From NCBI RefSeq assembly GCF_019222765.1, contig NZ_CP078145.1:2728001-2792000 (forward strand): a stretch of 64,000 nucleotides of DNA, in the 5' to 3' direction. The notes under the pieces were generated by a model. It saw only the letters and a list, made by a program, of their open reading frames with translations, did no database searches and was not told the DNA's origin. Of this stretch, positions 53,133 through 62,093 are shown in pieces. This DNA is from Nocardia iowensis. Lineage in GTDB: Bacteria > Actinomycetota > Actinomycetes > Mycobacteriales > Mycobacteriaceae. The translations under genes were made by a program, and so were the position numbers. Positions within the stretch are counted from its first letter, which is position 1. Every line of letters begins with the position of its first letter.

Positions 53133-54764
53133 ATGCTCGTTCGCTCCACTCGGATGGCGGTCCTCGGTGTCGTCGCCGCCGTCCTCGCTGCCTGCGCACC
53201 GACGCAACATCCGACCCCGCCCGCGACGCACGTCGACGATTACGGCACGCCCGTTGGTACGCAGCCGGTGCGTGAGGGCGGTGATCTGGTGATGGGCCTG
53301 TCGAACGATCCCGACAAGCTCGACCCGACCACGTCCAGCTCGCTCTATATGCGCTACGTGATGAGCACCGTCTGCGAGAAGCTCTACGACAACGACTCGT
53401 CCGGAAACCTGGTGCCGCAGTTGGCCACCGCGCTGCCGGACATCTCGCCCGACGGGCTGACGGTGACCATTCCGGTCCGCACCGGTATCCAATTCGCCGA
53501 CGGCACACCGTTCAACGCGGCGGCGGTCGAGACGAGCTTGCAGCGGCACTGGAAGATGGAAGGCTCCCAGCGCACCGGTGAGATGGGTGCGATCGAGGAT
53601 ATCGAGGCCGCCGACGCGTCGCACGTGGTGATCAAATACTCGCAGCCGTTCGCGCCGATCACCGCCGCGCTCGCCGACCGCGCCGGAATGATCATGTCGC
53701 CCGCCGCGCTGAAGGAGCGGGACAAGAACTTCGGCGATCACCCGGTGTGCGTCGGGCCGTTCAAATTCGTCAAGCGGGTACCGCAGACCTCCATATCGGT
53801 GGCGCGCGACCCGCTGTACTACGACGCGAAGAACGTGCACTTCGACACCATCACCTATCGGATCATGGCCGATCCCAAGATGCGCGCATCGAATCTGCGG
53901 TCCGGTGACATTCAGGTCGCCGACACCATCTCGCCGCAGGACGTGGACGCGCTGGCCAATTATCCGCAGCTGCGCGTGCTGCAGTCGGGATCGTTCGGCT
54001 TCCAGGGCCTGTATATCAATATCGGCAATGTCGACGGCGCGGGTAAACCGATCAAGCCGATCAATACCGCGATCGCGAAGGATCCACGGGTCCGGCTGGC
54101 ATTCTCGCTGAGCACCGACCGCCCGGCACTGGTCGAGAAGGTATTCAACAACTGGTACGAGCCTGCCTGCGGGCCGATCGCGCCGCGCACCTCGTACGCC
54201 ACCCGCGCCAGTACCGCCTGCCCCCTGTTCGATCCGCAGCGGTCAAGGGAACTGCTCACCGAGGCGGGCGTGCAGATCCCGTATCCGGTCACCATCCAGG
54301 TGATGAACGTCCAGGATCAGCTCCAGTACGCACAGGCGTTGCGGGACAGCGTCGCCGAGGGCGGCTTCGATCTGAAGATCGTGCCCGCCGAGTACTCGAC
54401 CATGCTGGACGCGCAGAAGAAGGGCACCTACGAGGCCTTGCTGCTCGGCTGGTCGGGCCGTATCGACCCGGACGGCAACACCTCTCGGTTCCTCACCACC
54501 GGCTCGAACGGTAATTACAGCGGATTCAACTCGCCCACCCTGGACGACCTCCTCGGCTGGGCCGCGCACAGTACGAGCGCCGCGCAGCGCGGCGCCCTGT
54601 ACGAGCAGGCGGTGCGATTCATCCAACGGGAGAACCCGTATATCTACACCTACCGTCTGCGTAACTTGACCGTGCACTCGACGTGGGTCACGGGCATCGA
54701 GGTGTACGCCGACGGCGCAGTGCGGCTCGGCAAGGCCGCGTTCGTCGCGGATCGGAAGGGCTGA
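53133..54764 (+). CDS. ABC-transporter peptide-binding lipoprotein 2 (SBP family 5)
   Basis: A 543-residue paralogue of the upstream lipoprotein: lipobox LAAC with Cys21, then HVDDYGTPVGTQPVREGGDLVMGLSNDPDKLDPTTSSSLY. Most of the core is shared (for example NYSGFNSPTLDDLL versus NYGGFSSPALDDVL), but binding-region residues differ, so ligand range may have diverged. It has its own promoter and a 6-base gap to the permease gene, so this copy is probably the main transporter partner. Confidence 0.93.
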   Translation: MLVRSTRMAVLGVVAAVLAACAPTQHPTPPATHVDDYGTPVGTQPVREGGDLVMGLSNDPDKLDPTTSSSLYMRYVMSTVCEKLYDNDSSGNLVPQLATALPDISPDGLTVTIPVRTGIQFADGTPFNAAAVETSLQRHWKMEGSQRTGEMGAIEDIEAADASHVVIKYSQPFAPITAALADRAGMIMSPAALKERDKNFGDHPVCVGPFKFVKRVPQTSISVARDPLYYDAKNVHFDTITYRIMADPKMRASNLRSGDIQVADTISPQDVDALANYPQLRVLQSGSFGFQGLYINIGNVDGAGKPIKPINTAIAKDPRVRLAFSLSTDRPALVEKVFNNWYEPACGPIAPRTSYATRASTACPLFDPQRSRELLTEAGVQIPYPVTIQVMNVQDQLQYAQALRDSVAEGGFDLKIVPAEYSTMLDAQKKGTYEALLLGWSGRIDPDGNTSRFLTTGSNGNYSGFNSPTLDDLLGWAAHSTSAAQRGALYEQAVRFIQRENPYIYTYRLRNLTVHSTWVTGIEVYADGAVRLGKAAFVADRKG

Positions 54765-54770
54765 AAATCC

Positions 54771-55727
54771 ATGTTGCAGTACGTGTTCCATCGGCTATGG
54801 CAGTCCGCGGTGACGCTGGTGCTCGCCTCGATCGTGGTCTTCCTCGGGGTGCGGGCGCTGCCCGGTGATCCGGCGACGACGCTGGCGGGCGAGGACGCCA
54901 ATCCGGAGGCCATCGCCGCCGTCCGCGCCGAACTCGGCCTGGACCAGTCGGTGTTCGTGCAGTATCTGGAGTTCGTCAAGAACTCGCTGAGCGGTGATTT
55001 CGGGCGGTCGATCCGCACCGGGACGCCCGTCATGGACATGATCGGCACGACACTGCCGGTGACCGTGCAACTCGCGGTGTACGCGATGCTCATCGCGGTG
55101 CTGGCCGGGGTGATCGGCGGTGTGCTCGCCGCGGTGTATCGCGGCCGCTGGCCGGAGTGGGCCGCCAACGGGTTCTCCCTGGTCGCGTTGTCGGTGCCCA
55201 CCTTCTGGGTCGGTATCCTCGCCGTGCTGTATCTGTCGGTGAAGCTCAACTGGTTCCCGGCCTCCGGGTACGTGTCGCCGTTCGAGCATCCGCTGCGCGG
55301 CCTCTACTTCTTGACCTTGCCCGCGATCATCCTCGGTCTCGCGCACGCGGCGGTGGTGCAGCGGCAGACGCGGTCGTCGATGGTGGAGACGCTGACCGCC
55401 GACTTCGTGCGCACGGCGCGGGCCAAGGGGCTCAGCCGCGGCGCGGTCATCTTCCGATTCGGCTTGCGCAACAGCCTGATCGTGGTCACCACGATCGTCG
55501 GCCTGCAGCTCGGCGGGCTCATCGCGGGCGCGGTGGTCACCGAGCGCATCTTCAGTCTGCCCGGCATGGGCAAGCTCACCCTCGACTCGGTGTTCACCCG
55601 CGACTACCCGGTGATCCAGGCGGTCGTCATGGTGATCGCCGCGTCCTACATCGTGATCAACCTGCTGGTCGATGTGCTGTACACGGTGATCGACCCCCGC
55701 GTGCGAGTGTCCGGGAGGGCGCAATGA
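54771..55727 (+). CDS. Peptide ABC transporter permease (DppB-like)
   Basis: A 318-residue inner-membrane permease with six hydrophobic segments. N-terminal YVFHRLWQSAVTLVLASIVVFLGVRALPGDPA is typical of DppB/OppB; the EAA loop is DFVRTARAKGLSRGAVIFRFGLRNSLI. It forms the channel with the next gene product. GGAAGG lies upstream. The stop overlaps the next ATG (ATGA), so the two are translated together. Confidence 0.94.
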   Translation: MLQYVFHRLWQSAVTLVLASIVVFLGVRALPGDPATTLAGEDANPEAIAAVRAELGLDQSVFVQYLEFVKNSLSGDFGRSIRTGTPVMDMIGTTLPVTVQLAVYAMLIAVLAGVIGGVLAAVYRGRWPEWAANGFSLVALSVPTFWVGILAVLYLSVKLNWFPASGYVSPFEHPLRGLYFLTLPAIILGLAHAAVVQRQTRSSMVETLTADFVRTARAKGLSRGAVIFRFGLRNSLIVVTTIVGLQLGGLIAGAVVTERIFSLPGMGKLTLDSVFTRDYPVIQAVVMVIAASYIVINLLVDVLYTVIDPRVRVSGRAQ

Positions 55728-56635
55728 CAGTCACCGATACTCCGGTCGCCGAAACCAGTCCCGGCGTCGAAACCGCGGTCCAAACTCCGCCGCTGGCCGC
55801 GGTGCGTGGGCGGGTGCTGCGCCAGCTGTGGCACAACCCGCTCGGCATGGTCGGCGCGGTACTGCTGCTGATCGTGATCTTCGTCGGGGTGTTCGCGCCA
55901 TGGCTGGCGCCCTATTCACCCTCCGAGGTGCACTTCCCGACGCCGTTCCAGCAGCCCGGTACCGTCGGATACCTTTTGGGCACAGACGATCTGGGGCGCG
56001 ACATCTTCTCCCGGGTGCTGTACGGCACGCGTGCCTCGCTCGAGGTCGGCGCGCTGTCGGTGCTCTGCGCGGTCGCCATCGGGGTGCCGCTCGGCCTGCT
56101 GGCCGGGTACTGGCGGATGCTGGACGCGGTGCTGTCGCGGCTGTCCGATGTGTTGCTCGCGTTCCCGTTCCTGATCATCGCGGTCGGCCTGACCGCGATC
56201 AACGGCGGCGGACTCACCGAGGCCGCGATCGCGATCGGCATCTCGCAGGTGCCGATCATGATGCGGGTCGTGCGCGCGGAAACGTTGCGGCTCAAGGAAA
56301 CCGACTTCGTGCTCGCCGCGAACACCATGGACGTGCCGTCCTGGCGCATCCTCGGAGAGCACATCTTGCCCAACTCGCTGGCGCCGATCATCGTGCAGGC
56401 CACGGTGATCATGCCGACGGCGGTGCTCGGCGAGGCGATCCTGTCCTTCCTCGGGCTCGGCATCAAACCGCCCGCGCCCAGCCTGGGCATCATGCTGTCC
56501 GACGCACAGCAGTATCTGCTCCGCACCCCGTGGCCGGGCATCTTCCCCGGTGTGGCGCTGGCGATCATCTGCTTGGGATTCAACCTCTTCGGCGACGCCC
56601 TGCGGGACGCGCTCGACCCGAAGACACGGCGCTGA
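55724..56635 (+). CDS. Peptide ABC transporter permease (DppC-like)
   Basis: A 303-residue permease: N-terminal cytosolic stretch, then LWHNPLGMVGAVLLLIVIFVGVFAPWLAPY, the DppC hallmark LGTDDLGRDIFSRVLYGTRASLEVG, and the EAA loop ETDFVLAANTMDVPSWRILGEHILPNSL. Pairs with the DppB-like protein. The coding start overlaps the previous stop by 4 bases. Confidence 0.94.
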   Translation: MTVTDTPVAETSPGVETAVQTPPLAAVRGRVLRQLWHNPLGMVGAVLLLIVIFVGVFAPWLAPYSPSEVHFPTPFQQPGTVGYLLGTDDLGRDIFSRVLYGTRASLEVGALSVLCAVAIGVPLGLLAGYWRMLDAVLSRLSDVLLAFPFLIIAVGLTAINGGGLTEAAIAIGISQVPIMMRVVRAETLRLKETDFVLAANTMDVPSWRILGEHILPNSLAPIIVQATVIMPTAVLGEAILSFLGLGIKPPAPSLGIMLSDAQQYLLRTPWPGIFPGVALAIICLGFNLFGDALRDALDPKTRR

Positions 56636-56648
56636 AGGAGCTTTTGCA

Positions 56649-59579
56649 ATGACCGACACACTCTTGGAGATCAGCGATCTGCGGGTGTCCTTCGGCGACG
56701 TGACCGCCGTGCGGAGCGCGGACCTGGTCATCCAGCCGGGGGAGCGGGTCGCGGTGGTCGGTGCCTCCGGCTCGGGGAAATCGACACTGGCACACGCGAT
56801 CATGGGCCTGCTGCCCGGCTCCGGTGTGGTCACCGGTGGCAGCATCCGGTGGCGCGGGGAGGACATCACCCATGCCGACGAGAAGCGGCTGCGCCAGTTG
56901 CGCGGCAAAGATATCGGGCTGGTGCCGCAGGACCCGATGTCGAACCTGAACCCGGTCTCCCGGGTGGGCCGTCAGGTCTCGGAAACCCTGCTGGCGCACC
57001 GGATTTGCACGCGGCGCGCGGCAAAGGAACGGGCCATCGAACTGCTCGGCCAAGCCGGACTGCCGGAGCCGGCCCGGCGGGCGCGGCAGTACCCGCACGA
57101 GTTCTCCGGTGGTATGCGGCAGCGCGCGCTGATCGCCATCGGCCTGGCCTGCCGCCCGGATCTGCTGATCGCCGACGAACCGACCTCGGCACTGGATGTG
57201 ACCGTGCAGCGGCAGATCCTGGACCACCTGGAGAAGCTGACCCAAGAGCTCGGCACCGCGCTGCTGCTGGTGACCCACGACCTGGGACTCGCGGCGGAGC
57301 GGGCGGACCGGGTGGTGGTGATGTCGGACGGCCGGATCGTCGAGTCCGGTCCGGCGCGCCAGGTGCTGACCGATCCGCAGGAGGACTACACGCGGCGGCT
57401 GGTCGCGGCGGCGCCCGCGCTCATCGGACCGCGACGCAGCGACACCGTCGCCGCTGACGCCGATGGCAAGGTTGCCCTGGACAAGGCCGCCGACGGCAAA
57501 GTCGCGGTGACCAAGGTTGTCGAGAGCGCCGATAAAGCGGCTCCGATACTGGAGGTTTCCGGTATCAGCAAGGAGTACCGGATCCGCGGTCGCGGTGGGG
57601 TGTTGCGCGCGGTCGACGACGTGTCGTTCACCATCGGTCGCGGCCGCACGACCGCGATCGTCGGCGAGTCCGGATCGGGAAAGACCACTACCGCGCGGAT
57701 GGTGCTCGGCCTGGTGCCCGCCACCTCCGGCACCATCCGGTTGGACGGCGTCGAGATGGTCGGGCAGCAGGGTGCGCAGCTGCGCGCGGCGCGGCTGGCG
57801 ATGCAGCCGGTGTTCCAAGACCCTTATGCGTCACTGGATCCGATGTGGACGGTCGAGCGGTTGATCACCGAGCCGCTGCGCGCCTTCCGCATCGGCGACC
57901 GGGAGTCCCGTCGTAAGCGGGTCGCCGAATTGCTGGACCAGGTGGCGCTGCCCGCCGCGCTCGCACAGCGCTACCCGAACGAGCTGTCCGGCGGTCAGCG
58001 GCAGCGTGTCGCGATCGCCCGCGCCCTGGCCATCGAGCCGCGGCTGGTCGTCTGCGACGAAGCGGTGTCGGCACTGGATGTCCTTGTGCAGGACCAGATC
58101 TTGACGCTGCTGTCGTCACTGCAAGACCGGCTCGGAGTCAGCTACCTGTTCATTTCGCACGACCTGGCCGTCGTCCGGGCGCTGGCCCACGATGTAGTCG
58201 TGATGCGGGACGGTCGGGTGGTGGAACAAGGTCCGGTCGAGCAGGTGCTCACCGCACCCGCCGACGCGTACACCCGCCAACTGCTCGACGCGATCCCGGG
58301 CGCGGGCGTTGTCGGTGGAGTCTCGACGGACGTTTTGGACGAAGCCGTTGCTGACGACTCGAAGGAGGCCGTCGCTGCGGAGGAGCCGGAAGAAGCTGCT
58401 GCGGTGGCGGTTGCGACGACACCGGTCGTCGTGGACGAGCCCGAGGAAACAGCTTCCGCGGACGACGAAGCCGTTGCCGTGGTTGCCGAGCAGGAAGCCG
58501 TTCCGGTAGCTGCGTCGTCGGATGTTGCTTCGGTGGCTGAGCCGGAAACTGCTGCCGCTGACACTGATTCGGAAGAAGCTGTCGCTGCGGACGAGCCTGC
58601 GGAAGCAGCTGTGGTTCATGAGGCGACGGAAGATGTCGCCGTTGTCGATCCGGCGGAAGCCGTCCCCGCAGCTGCGTCGTTGGACGTCGCTCCAGTGGCG
58701 GAGCCGGAAGCAGCTGTCGCCGTCCCCGATTCCACGGCAGCGGTCGCTGCGGACGCGCCTGAGAAAGCAGCTTCGACGGACGATGAGACCGTCAGCGTGG
58801 CCGACGCGGCGGAAGCCGTCCCCGCAGCCGAGCCGCTGGAGGTTCCTCCGGCGGTTGAGCCGGAAACCGCTACAGCTGTTGCCGATGCCGAGGAAGCGGT
58901 TGCTGCGGCGGGGCCCGTGAAGTCCGTCGCGGCGGACAAGTTCGAACCGGAAACGGCGGTGGTCGAAGCTACTTCCGAGGCAGGCACCGTCGCGGGCGAG
59001 CCGGAGGAAGCTCCTGTCACGGGTCCCTCAGAAGAGGTTGTCAACGCGAGCGCGGTGACGGACGGCGTCGCGGCAAGCGAGCCCGAGGAATCGACTGTGG
59101 GTGCGGCTGCGGTCCCTGCGGACGAGCCCAAGAAGGCTGCCGCCGTGCGCAAGCCGAGGAAAGCCGCGCCAAGGAAGGCGGCCGCCGCGGGCGAGCCCAC
59201 GAAGGCTGCGACCGCGCGTAAGCCGAGGAAGACAGCAGCCGCGAGTCAGGACAAGCAGGCTGCCTCGGCGGGCGAGCCCAAGAAGACGGGCTCCGGGGCG
59301 GCGGCCAAGAAGGCGACGGGCACCGCGGCTGCGGCGAAGAAGACGGTCGCGGCCAAGAAAGCGACAGGTACTGCGACCGCCGCCAAGAAGACGGTCGCGG
59401 CCAAGAAGACCGCCGCAGCGAAGACAACCGCAGCGAAGAAAACAACCGCAGCGAAGAAGACGGTCGCGGCCAAGAAGACAGCTGCGGTCAAGAAGACCTC
59501 CGCGGCCAAGAAAGTCGGCTCCGCGGGGACACCCACCACCGACGCTGCCACAGGTAGTGGACCGACCGCGGAAGGCTGA
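56649..59579 (+). CDS. Fused two-domain peptide ABC ATPase with long disordered tail
   Basis: A 976-residue DppD-DppF-type fusion. ATPase 1 has Walker A GASGSGKST (38-46) and the FSGGMRQR signature. ATPase 2 has GESGSGKTT (about 339-347) and LSGGQRQR. Both power the permease pair. From about residue 560 the protein departs from the family: about 560-820 is an Ala/Val/Glu/Asp-rich acidic stretch (nt 58326-59108) and 821-955 is an AAKKT/KPRKA-repeat basic stretch (nt 59109-59513). That is roughly 416 extra residues with no known domain. AAGGAG lies 8 bases before the ATG. Confidence 0.93.
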   Translation: MTDTLLEISDLRVSFGDVTAVRSADLVIQPGERVAVVGASGSGKSTLAHAIMGLLPGSGVVTGGSIRWRGEDITHADEKRLRQLRGKDIGLVPQDPMSNLNPVSRVGRQVSETLLAHRICTRRAAKERAIELLGQAGLPEPARRARQYPHEFSGGMRQRALIAIGLACRPDLLIADEPTSALDVTVQRQILDHLEKLTQELGTALLLVTHDLGLAAERADRVVVMSDGRIVESGPARQVLTDPQEDYTRRLVAAAPALIGPRRSDTVAADADGKVALDKAADGKVAVTKVVESADKAAPILEVSGISKEYRIRGRGGVLRAVDDVSFTIGRGRTTAIVGESGSGKTTTARMVLGLVPATSGTIRLDGVEMVGQQGAQLRAARLAMQPVFQDPYASLDPMWTVERLITEPLRAFRIGDRESRRKRVAELLDQVALPAALAQRYPNELSGGQRQRVAIARALAIEPRLVVCDEAVSALDVLVQDQILTLLSSLQDRLGVSYLFISHDLAVVRALAHDVVVMRDGRVVEQGPVEQVLTAPADAYTRQLLDAIPGAGVVGGVSTDVLDEAVADDSKEAVAAEEPEEAAAVAVATTPVVVDEPEETASADDEAVAVVAEQEAVPVAASSDVASVAEPETAAADTDSEEAVAADEPAEAAVVHEATEDVAVVDPAEAVPAAASLDVAPVAEPEAAVAVPDSTAAVAADAPEKAASTDDETVSVADAAEAVPAAEPLEVPPAVEPETATAVADAEEAVAAAGPVKSVAADKFEPETAVVEATSEAGTVAGEPEEAPVTGPSEEVVNASAVTDGVAASEPEESTVGAAAVPADEPKKAAAVRKPRKAAPRKAAAAGEPTKAATARKPRKTAAASQDKQAASAGEPKKTGSGAAAKKATGTAAAAKKTVAAKKATGTATAAKKTVAAKKTAAAKTTAAKKTTAAKKTVAAKKTAAVKKTSAAKKVGSAGTPTTDAATGSGPTAEG
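58326..59576 (+). repeat. Low-complexity acidic then Lys/Ala-repeat coding region
   Basis: The 3' end of the ATPase gene consists of GCx/GAx-rich codons, then repeated AAGAAG/GCGGCC units (AAKKTV, AAKKTA). It encodes the polyampholyte tail; such DNA is prone to length change by slippage. Confidence 0.7.
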
Positions 59580-59663
59580 GAGCGGGAATAGCCGACTGCA
59601 AAGCCCATGGGCCACAGTCGGCCCGAGGTTCCGCGTCGCGGCTGACTACGCGACGCGGCTGCG

Positions 59664-59694
59664 GCCGCCCCGCCCACATCTGGGGCGGGGCGGC
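59664..59694. terminator. 12-bp perfect stem-loop between convergent genes
   Basis: GCCGCCCCGCCC (59664-59675) and GGGCGGGGCGGC (59683-59694) around a 7-base loop, between the ATPase gene and the ridA-like gene; TTCGTCTTATT follows on the plus strand. Confidence 0.75.
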
Positions 59695-59703
59695 TGCTTC
59701 GTC

Positions 59704-60111
59704 TTATTCAGTGACGATCGCGATCGCGTCGATCTCGACGAGCATTTCCTCGCGCGGCAGTCCCGTGAACACGGTTGTGCGGCTGGGCAATACGTCACCG
59801 GTGGTATTGGCATTGACGAACTCGCCGTAGGCCTCGTTCATCGCGCCGAAGTCGTCGCGGGTGGTCAGGTAGACACGCAGCATCACCACATCGTCGAACG
59901 TCGCCCCGCTCGCGTCGACGATCGCCTTCACATTTTGCAACGTCCGGATGGTCTGTGCCGCAACGTCGCCCGGGTACAGGTATTCGTTGGTTATCGGGTC
60001 CACCGGACCCTGTCCAGAGACCTGCACGAACGGTCCCTTGCGCACGCCTTGGGAGAAGGTGTGCGCGGGCGCGGGCGCGTCGGTGGTGCGGATGGCGATC
60101 TTGTCACTCAT
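59704..60111 (-). CDS. RidA-family enamine/imine deaminase
   Basis: A 135-residue YjgF/YER057c/UK114 protein: FSQGVRKGPFVQVSGQGPVDP, ATFDDVVMLRVYLTTRDDFGAMNEAY and PSRTTVFTGLPREEMLVEIDAIAI. The Arg in PSRTT is the one that binds substrate in RidA. Family enzymes hydrolyse reactive enamines/imines released by PLP enzymes into keto-acids and ammonia. That suits the adjacent D-amino-acid deaminase (62094). Last gene of the kinase-iclR-ridA operon. Confidence 0.93.
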   Translation of the reverse strand: MSDKIAIRTTDAPAPAHTFSQGVRKGPFVQVSGQGPVDPITNEYLYPGDVAAQTIRTLQNVKAIVDASGATFDDVVMLRVYLTTRDDFGAMNEAYGEFVNANTTGDVLPSRTTVFTGLPREEMLVEIDAIAIVTE

Positions 60112-60114
60112 GGG

Positions 60115-60882
60115 TCAGCCTTTCGTGGCGGTGGTTCGGCCGGGAATCCAGCCGAGTTCGGCGGAGATGGCGTCGGCAGCGGCGCGAACCCGCGGCAGTT
60201 CGGCCAATACCTGGTCGTGGTCGAGCAGCATGTCCGGCACCGACATGGAGACCGCGGCGACCACCGCGCCGGTGCCGTTGCGCACCGGAACACCGATGCA
60301 GTTGACGAAGCTCTCGTGTTCCTCGTGGTCTTCCGCATAGCCGAGGGCGGCAACCTTTTCCAGCTCGGCCAGGTAGCGCTCGGGGGTGCGGATGGTTCGT
60401 TCGGTGAACGGGTGGTAGTCGATCTTCTCGGCGATGGTCCGCCATTCCGGGCGGGGCAGCGACGAGATGAGCACCTTGCCGACGGCGGTGCAGTGCAGCG
60501 GCGCCGGACGGCCCACTCGGGAGTACATGCGCACGCTCTGGGTGGCGTCGAGTTTGTCGATGTAGATGACGTCGCCGGACTCGTAGGTGGCCAGATGGAT
60601 CGTCTGCTTGGTGTCGGCGTTCAAGGCGCTCAGGTGCGGCCGCGCGAGGGTGCGCACATCGCGCTGCTCCAGGGTGCGGTTGGCCAGTTCGAACAGTCGC
60701 GACCCGAGCACGTATCGGTGCTGGCTGTCGTGGGTGACGAAGCGCTGCGCCTCCATCGTCTGCAGCAGCCGCAGCACTGTCGACTTGTGCACGCCGAGCT
60801 GGGTGGCCAGCTGGTCCAACGATCGCGAATCCTCGCCAAGGGCAACGAGAATGGTCAACGCGCGCGACAAACTCTGACTCAT
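60115..60882 (-). CDS. IclR-family regulator
   Basis: A 255-residue IclR protein: the winged helix (about 1-60: SLSRALTILVALGEDSRSLDQLATQLGVHKSTVLRLLQTMEAQRFV) is followed by the IclR effector domain with HCTAVGKVLISSL and NCIGVPVRNGTGAVVAAVSMSVP. It is co-transcribed with the kinase (28-base gap) and ridA (3-base gap). A palindrome at 62032-62048 in the divergent promoter region is its likely operator. Effector possibly a keto-acid of the pathway. Confidence 0.93.
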   Translation of the reverse strand: MSQSLSRALTILVALGEDSRSLDQLATQLGVHKSTVLRLLQTMEAQRFVTHDSQHRYVLGSRLFELANRTLEQRDVRTLARPHLSALNADTKQTIHLATYESGDVIYIDKLDATQSVRMYSRVGRPAPLHCTAVGKVLISSLPRPEWRTIAEKIDYHPFTERTIRTPERYLAELEKVAALGYAEDHEEHESFVNCIGVPVRNGTGAVVAAVSMSVPDMLLDHDQVLAELPRVRAAADAISAELGWIPGRTTATKG

Positions 60883-60910
60883 GACTGCGTCTCGCTGACT
60901 TCAAGGTGAC

Positions 60911-61954
60911 TCATGAGGCCACATTCTGGATGACGGTGTTGTTGTAATGCAGCTCGGCCCAAGCATTTTCGTCCACGGCGGCAAGTTGCTCCAAGATCGC
61001 GGGGGCGGGCAGCTCGGCGCCGTCACCGGTGCCGGTCAGTGCGGCGGCGGCGCACAGGTGCCCGAATCGCAGCCGCTGTGCCAATGGCCTGCCGTGCAGC
61101 AGCGCGGCGAGATAGCCGCCTGCGAACGCATCGCCCGCGCCGATCCGTTCGGTGACCTCCAGCCCGAGCGCGGGCACCTCGACGCGCTGGTCACCGGCGA
61201 ACCCGGTGACCGTGTGCGCATCGTTCTTGACGATGAGCTGGTTCGGTTCCGGGAACAGCGCGCGCAATGCGTCGGCGTCGTCGGTGCCGAATACCGCACC
61301 GGCTTCGTCGGCGCCGAGGAAGACCACGTCACAGCCGCGCACGTGGCGCGCGAGCACCTCGGCGGCGGCCTCGATGCGCCCGGCCCACAGCGCGGGCCGG
61401 AAGTTCAGGTCGAAACTCACCAGCCTGCCGGGGCGGGGGAGGGTCAGCAGCGCCTCGGTGAGTTCGGTCGCCGACTCCGACAGCGCGGTGGTGATGCCGG
61501 TGAAGTGGACCAGGTCGCACTGCGCGAGCAGCCGGGCCGCCGCAGTCGCGGCCAAGTCGGCGGGCGAGAGCGCGCTTGCCGCGGAACCCGTGCGGTAGTA
61601 CAGCATTCGGCTCACCCGCTCGGCCAGGTCGGTCGCCTTGCCCGAGCCGCTGCCGCGCTCCTTGACGTACACCGCGGTCGGCCGGGTGGGGTCGGTGACG
61701 ACCGCCGACACATCGACCCCGCGTTCGGCGAGGTGGGCCACCAGGTATCGGCCGAACCCGTCATCGCCGACTCGCGACAGCCACGCGGTCTCGACGCCCA
61801 GTTGCGGCAGCACGGTGGCCACATTCGCCTCCGCGCCGCCCGCGGTCCGCTCGAAGGTCTCCGACTCCTCCAGCGGGCCCGGCTGTGCCACCAGCACGGC
61901 AAGTCCCTCGCCGACGGTTACCGCCCGTGGGCGGGTCGACGTAGGCCACGTCAC
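60911..61954 (-). CDS. PfkB-family carbohydrate kinase (KDG-kinase-like)
   Basis: A 347-residue ribokinase-fold kinase. N-terminal AVTVGEGLAVLVAQPGPLEESETFERTAGGAEANVATVLPQLG shows substrate binding as in 2-keto-3-deoxygluconate kinases. The C-terminal anion hole and base are in ERIGAGDAFAGGYLAAL. It phosphorylates a keto-sugar acid or related compound with ATP. GTG 61954 follows AGGAGGGAG; upstream in-frame starts lack support. First gene of the minus-strand operon. Substrate is inferred only from the family. Confidence 0.9.
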   Translation of the reverse strand: MTWPTSTRPRAVTVGEGLAVLVAQPGPLEESETFERTAGGAEANVATVLPQLGVETAWLSRVGDDGFGRYLVAHLAERGVDVSAVVTDPTRPTAVYVKERGSGSGKATDLAERVSRMLYYRTGSAASALSPADLAATAAARLLAQCDLVHFTGITTALSESATELTEALLTLPRPGRLVSFDLNFRPALWAGRIEAAAEVLARHVRGCDVVFLGADEAGAVFGTDDADALRALFPEPNQLIVKNDAHTVTGFAGDQRVEVPALGLEVTERIGAGDAFAGGYLAALLHGRPLAQRLRFGHLCAAAALTGTGDGAELPAPAILEQLAAVDENAWAELHYNNTVIQNVAS

Positions 61955-62031
61955 ACCGATCTCCCTCCTGTGCTTGCGGCCACCGGCCATCACGTGCAGA
62001 ATAGCCACACGAAACACGATGCGCAACAAGC

Positions 62032-62048
62032 ATTGCAAAATATGCAAT
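62032..62048. promoter_or_regulatory. IclR-type palindrome in the divergent promoter
   Basis: ATTGCA-N5-TGCAAT lies in the 139-base gap between the kinase and deaminase genes. It overlaps a plus-strand TTGCAA -35 (62034-62039), with GGCTAT (62056-62061) as -10. IclR operators are short AT-containing palindromes of this sort, and the iclR gene is in the same divergon. Confidence 0.55.
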
Positions 62049-62093
62049 AGCAAAAGGCTATGCCTGAGCTGTGAATTCGCGGGAAGGAACGCC

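Larger units (their letters stand above)
51173..54764 (+). repeat. Tandem gene duplication (hairpin, promoter and binding-protein gene)
   Basis: Two direct units occur: hairpin 51173 + promoter + gene 51318-52949, and hairpin 52989 + promoter + gene 53133-54764. The two starts are 1815 bases apart. Both genes are 543 codons without indels, and the upstream segments share the 13-bp hairpin stem, AGAGAACAAT, ACGAAAATGA and TTGTAGCGCATG. The duplication therefore included control sequences. Confidence 0.8.
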
